Of a stretch of DNA of 13,952 nucleotides, positions 10,679 to 13,952 are shown piece by piece (the first letter of the stretch is position 1; every line of letters starts with the position of its first letter). The translations under genes and the position numbers were made by a program. The notes under the pieces were generated by a model, which worked only from the letters and a program-made list of their open reading frames with translations, was not told where the DNA came from and searched no databases. The DNA is from Spirochaetaceae bacterium (GTDB lineage: Bacteria; Spirochaetota; Spirochaetia; Treponematales; Breznakiellaceae). The stretch spans positions 1 to 13,952 of the forward strand of contig JAITNO010000088.1 of the NCBI GenBank assembly GCA_031290405.1, in the 5' to 3' direction.

Positions 10679-12589
10679 ATGTCGAAATTGACTTTGGATT
10701 CTCTCCGTAAATTACGGGAAGAGAAAACAAAAGCATTTAGAAAGGTTCCCGGTTGCACGCATTACATTCTTACGTGCGCTGGAACGGCCTGTCATTCAAA
10801 CAAGGGTGACGAGATCTACAAGAATTTGGCCGAAGAAGCGAAGAAACAGGGCGTGGGCGACAAGGTCCAGGTCATCAAAACCGGCTGCTTCGGTTTCTGC
10901 GAGAAGGGGCCCATCGTAAAGGTCCTTCCCGAGAACAATTTCTATGTGGAAGTTACGCCGGAAGACGCGGCGGAGATCATCTCCGTCAACGTGAAGCAGG
11001 GCAAGGAAGTTACCCGTCTGGAATACAAGAATCCCGACGGCTCGGCGGCCCCGAAAGCATCCGGCGGCGCGAACGATCTTCCCCCCATCGGCTTCTATCA
11101 AAAGCAAAACCGCGTCGTCTTGCGGAACTGCGGCGTCATCAACCCGGAAGAGATCGGCGAATACCTCGCCCACGACGGCTACGTGGCCCTCGAAAAATCC
11201 CTCTTCCAGTGGAAGCCTGAGGACGTCGTCAACGAACTCAAGACGTCCGGCCTGCGCGGAAGGGGCGGCGCGGGGTTTCCCACCTGGATAAAGTGGGACA
11301 CCACGTCGAAGGTCAAATCCGACCAGAAATACGTCGTCTGCAACGCCGACGAAGGCGACCCGGGCGCGTATATGGACCGCTCCACGATTGAGGGCGACCC
11401 CCACTCGGTCATCGAAGCGATGACGGTCTGCGGAAAGGTCATCGGCGCAAGCAAAGGCTACGTCTACATCCGCGCGGAATATCCGCTCGCCGTCCACCGT
11501 TTGGAAATCGCCCTGGCTCAGTCAAAGGAACTGGGGTTGCTCGGTAACGACATACTCGGTTCGGGCTTCAATTTCGACATCGAAATCAGGCTCGGCGCCG
11601 GCGCGTTTGTCTGCGGCGAAGAGACGGCTCTGCTGCGCTCCCTCGAAGGTTCACGCGGTATGCCGACTCCGAAGCCGCCGTTCCCGGCAATCGCCGGCCT
11701 CTGGGCGAAGCCGACGGTCATCAACAACGTCGAGACTCTGGCGAACATCCCCGCGATACTCGTCAGGGGGGGCGCGTGGTTTGCCCAAATGGGCACCGCC
11801 GAATCGAAGGGCAGCAAGGTGTTCGCCCTTACCGGCAAAGTGCAGAACTCCGGTCTTGTCGAAGTTCCGATGGGCACGACGTTGCGCGAAATCATCTTTG
11901 AAATCGGCGGCGGCATAAAGAACGGCAAGAAGTTCAAAGGCGTCCAGACGGGCGGCCCTTCGGGAGGCATCCTTACCGAGAAAGACCTCGACACGCCGAT
12001 CGACTACGCCGGCTTGCAGAAGATGGGCTCGATGATGGGCTCCGGCGGCATGATCGTCATGGACGAAGACGATTGCGTCGTCGACGTTGCCCGCTTCTAC
12101 ATGGACTTCTGCGTCGACGAAAGCTGCGGAAAGTGCGCGCCCTGTCGCATCGGCACCAGCCAGATCCTCGAAATCCTTAACAAGATTGCCGAGGGCAGAG
12201 GCGAAGAGGCCGACCTTGACAAACTGTCCGACATCAGCCTGGCGATGCAGAAGGCATCCCTCTGCGCGTTGGGACAGACGGCGCCGAACCCGACGGCTTC
12301 CACCATCAAGAACTTCCGCCAGGAGTATCTTGAGCACATCCACGACCACAAATGCCGTGCCGGCAAGTGTAAGAAGCTGGCCCAGTACGTCATCGTTCCC
12401 GAGAACTGCATTGGCTGTGGAAAGTGCGCCAAGAATTGTCCCGTCGAAGCGATTACCGCGGTCGAAGGTTGGACGGCTCCGGCGGACGGTTCCAAGAAGA
12501 AACCGCCTATGGTTATTGATCAGTCGAAGTGCATCAAGTGCGGCGAGTGCATCAGCAATTGTAAGAAAGATGCGGTTATCCGTAAATAG
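10679..12589 (+). CDS. hydB: [FeFe] hydrogenase beta subunit, NuoF-like flavoprotein with fused Fe-S domains
   Basis: 636-aa flavin subunit that exchanges electrons with NAD(P)H in the HydABC complex and is a centre of electron bifurcation. Domain order: a thioredoxin-like [2Fe-2S] domain (Cys33, 38, 70, 74); the NuoF core with GRGGAGFPTW (194-203), NADEGDPGA (222-230) and a GAGAFVCGEETALL stretch for FMN and NAD; the [4Fe-4S] site Cys483, 486, 489 and Cys529 (SLCALGQTAPNP); and a C-terminal 2x[4Fe-4S] ferredoxin domain (Cys577, 580, 583, 587 and Cys618, 621, 624, 628). The N-terminal domain equals Desulfovibrio HndB fused to HndC. In most NuoF proteins the residue after GFPT is Gly; here it is Trp. 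The start ATG 10679 has AAGGAG at 10666-10671. ATG 10640 is in frame but has a weaker site and adds 13 basic residues. Confidence 0.94.
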   Translation: MSKLTLDSLRKLREEKTKAFRKVPGCTHYILTCAGTACHSNKGDEIYKNLAEEAKKQGVGDKVQVIKTGCFGFCEKGPIVKVLPENNFYVEVTPEDAAEIISVNVKQGKEVTRLEYKNPDGSAAPKASGGANDLPPIGFYQKQNRVVLRNCGVINPEEIGEYLAHDGYVALEKSLFQWKPEDVVNELKTSGLRGRGGAGFPTWIKWDTTSKVKSDQKYVVCNADEGDPGAYMDRSTIEGDPHSVIEAMTVCGKVIGASKGYVYIRAEYPLAVHRLEIALAQSKELGLLGNDILGSGFNFDIEIRLGAGAFVCGEETALLRSLEGSRGMPTPKPPFPAIAGLWAKPTVINNVETLANIPAILVRGGAWFAQMGTAESKGSKVFALTGKVQNSGLVEVPMGTTLREIIFEIGGGIKNGKKFKGVQTGGPSGGILTEKDLDTPIDYAGLQKMGSMMGSGGMIVMDEDDCVVDVARFYMDFCVDESCGKCAPCRIGTSQILEILNKIAEGRGEEADLDKLSDISLAMQKASLCALGQTAPNPTASTIKNFRQEYLEHIHDHKCRAGKCKKLAQYVIVPENCIGCGKCAKNCPVEAITAVEGWTAPADGSKKKPPMVIDQSKCIKCGECISNCKKDAVIRK

Positions 12590-12605
12590 CGTCAATGACG
12601 CTTTT
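12589..12605 (+). terminator. Weak hairpin between hydB and hydA
   Basis: GCGTC (12589-12593), AAT, GACGC (12597-12601), then TTTT (12602-12605), starting on the last base of the hydB stop. The stem is short and the T-run only four, so partial termination or a processing/stability signal is more likely than a full stop. hydA follows after 62 bases with its own strong ribosome site. Confidence 0.35.
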
Positions 12606-12667
12606 AGCCTTCCGTTTGGTAAGAAAACGGGAGTATCACCAGTTGATTTTATTATAGGAGAGAAAAT

Positions 12668-13952
12668 ATGATAAATCTTAAAATTAACGGCGCTGCGGTT
12701 CAGGTGGGAAATGGAGCCACCATCGTAGAAGCCGCGAAACAAGTGAACATCAAGATCCCGACGCTCTGCTACAACCCGGACCTTCCGGCGTGGGCGTCCT
12801 GCGGTCTCTGCATCATCAAGAACGTCGCTCCCAACGGGGCGGTTCGCATGGCGCGCGCCTGTACAACCGTCTGCGAAGAGAACATGAACATCGTGACTCA
12901 CGACGCGGACCTTATCAAAGTACGCCGCACCGTTCTTGAGCTGATCCTGAGCAATCACCCCAATGATTGCCTCAAATGTCCGCGCAACGGAAGCTGTGAA
13001 TTGCAGACGCTTGCCGCGGAATTCGGCATCCGCGAAGTCCCCTTCGCACGGATAAAGAACTCGCTCCCGATTGACGATTCAAACCCCTCAATCATCCTGA
13101 ACCCTGAAAAGTGCATCCGTTGCGGACGCTGCGTCAAAGTATGCCAGCAGGTTCAGAACGTATGGGCAATCGAGTTCCTCGGACGCGGCATCAAGAGCAA
13201 GATCGCCAGCGCCGCCGACGTTCCGCTCGGCGAATCGCCCTGCATCAAGTGCGGCCAGTGCGCCGCCCACTGCCCCGTCGGAGCCATCTACGAGCGCGAC
13301 GAGACGCAGGCGGTATGGGACGCCCTCCTGGACCCGAACAAACACACGGTCGTCCAGTTCGCGCCCGCCGTCCGCGTCGGCCTCGCCGAAGAATTCGGCA
13401 TGAAGCCCGGCTACCTCGTCACCAAAAAGCTCTATGCGGCCCTCCGCAAACTCGGCTTCAAGACCGTGTTCGACACCAACTTCTCCGCCGACCTTACCAT
13501 CATGGAAGAAGGCTCCGAGCTGGTGAAACGCCTTACCGAAAAGTCGCCGGACATCCCGCTCATCACTTCCTGCTGCCCCGCGTGGGTCGACTACATGGAA
13601 AAGTATTATGCGGACTTCATCCCCAACTTCTCGACGGCAAAGTCGCCCCAGCAGATGCTCGGCGCGATGATCAAAGGCTACTGGGCAGATAAAGCCGGCA
13701 TCGACCCCAATAAGGTTTACTCCGTTTCGATCATGCCCTGCACGGCGAAGAAGTGGGAATGCCACCGCGACGAACACATGAAGAGCGCCGGACACGGCTG
13801 GGACGTCGACATCGTTCTGACCACCCGCGAGCTCGCCCGCATGATCAAGCAAGCCGGCATCGACATCATGAACCTGCCGGACGAAGAAGCCGACAGCCCG
13901 CTCGGCCCCTACACCGGCGCGGGAACACTCTTCGGAGCCACAGGCGGCGTCA
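12668..13952 (+). CDS. hydA: [FeFe] hydrogenase catalytic subunit (3' end outside window)
   Basis: The first 428 residues of the catalytic subunit that makes or consumes H2 at the H-cluster. It has the full accessory set of a group A, M3-type enzyme: plant-type [2Fe-2S] domain (Cys34, 45, 48, 65); His-Cys [4Fe-4S] site (His97, Cys101, 104, 110); and a 2x[4Fe-4S] domain (Cys149, 152, 155, 159 and Cys192, 195, 198, 202). The H-cluster domain shows FAPAVRVGLAEEFG, L1 TSCCPAW (300-306; Cys302 is the proton-relay position and Cys303 a cluster ligand) and L2 MPCTAKKWE (356-364). The third motif, with the last two ligand Cys residues, lies past the window. ATG 12668 has AGGAG at 12656-12660. With hydC and hydB upstream it is most likely the electron-bifurcating/confurcating type. 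Maturases HydEFG are not in the window. Confidence 0.96.
   Translation, partial: MINLKINGAAVQVGNGATIVEAAKQVNIKIPTLCYNPDLPAWASCGLCIIKNVAPNGAVRMARACTTVCEENMNIVTHDADLIKVRRTVLELILSNHPNDCLKCPRNGSCELQTLAAEFGIREVPFARIKNSLPIDDSNPSIILNPEKCIRCGRCVKVCQQVQNVWAIEFLGRGIKSKIASAADVPLGESPCIKCGQCAAHCPVGAIYERDETQAVWDALLDPNKHTVVQFAPAVRVGLAEEFGMKPGYLVTKKLYAALRKLGFKTVFDTNFSADLTIMEEGSELVKRLTEKSPDIPLITSCCPAWVDYMEKYYADFIPNFSTAKSPQQMLGAMIKGYWADKAGIDPNKVYSVSIMPCTAKKWECHRDEHMKSAGHGWDVDIVLTTRELARMIKQAGIDIMNLPDEEADSPLGPYTGAGTLFGATGGV

Noticed and set aside
11651..12958. A 435-codon minus-strand frame across hydB and hydA
   Set aside because: It is antisense to two unmistakable genes with complete Fe-S motifs; codon-bias shadow.

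Overview
The window is a GC-rich stretch of bacterial chromosome. The best guess for its source is an anaerobic, treponeme-like spirochaete. The main evidence is a surface protein at 7051-8586 whose C-terminal half I align by eye with the Treponema pallidum pallilysin/Tp0751 family. A lipoprotein with a relaxed, spirochaete-style lipobox and a three-subunit [FeFe] hydrogenase operon (typical of fermenting gut anaerobes) fit this. The species assignment is inference. I see no rRNA, tRNA, CRISPR, insertion sequence or phage gene.

Layout. 1-1500: 3' part of a RhlB-like DEAD-box RNA helicase with a basic repetitive tail. 1501-1942: non-coding; a 21-bp tandem array, a strong sigma70-type promoter and a structured leader with a terminator-like hairpin. 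1943-3262: a protein of twelve TPRs. 3347-3562: a 71-aa protein resembling the N-terminus of a HigA-type antitoxin, followed by a strong terminator. 3648-4187 (minus): 16S rRNA methyltransferase RsmD. 4188-4773: divergent intergenic region with two copies of a dispersed repeat, a second 21-bp array and two promoters lying against their start codons. 4774-9407: a tightly packed operon of TIG/transglutaminase-like lipoprotein, archaeal-type UMP kinase, pallilysin-related protein and UppP, ending in a hairpin terminator. 9408-10165: a 758-base intergenic region with two more dispersed repeats, a third 21-bp array and a promoter nearly identical to the one at 1695. 10166 to the window end: hydC-hydB-hydA, an electron-bifurcating-type [FeFe] hydrogenase, with hydA cut by the window edge.

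How the genes work together. The hydrogenase genes should form one NAD(P)H/ferredoxin-linked H2 enzyme in the cytoplasm. The 4774-9407 operon is mostly cell-envelope: a lipoprotein, a membrane-anchored surface protein and the lipid-carrier phosphatase, with a nucleotide kinase translationally coupled among them.

The most unusual feature is not a gene. Three intergenic arrays of unrelated sequence (1532-1678, 4501-4662, 9671-9811) all have a period of exactly 21 bp, two helical turns. A heptad-coding repeat inside the helicase (889-1077) has the same period. Two of the intergenic arrays have clear dyad symmetry in every or nearly every unit, and those two sit just downstream of paired copies of the same dispersed repeat. 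I know no named system that matches this.
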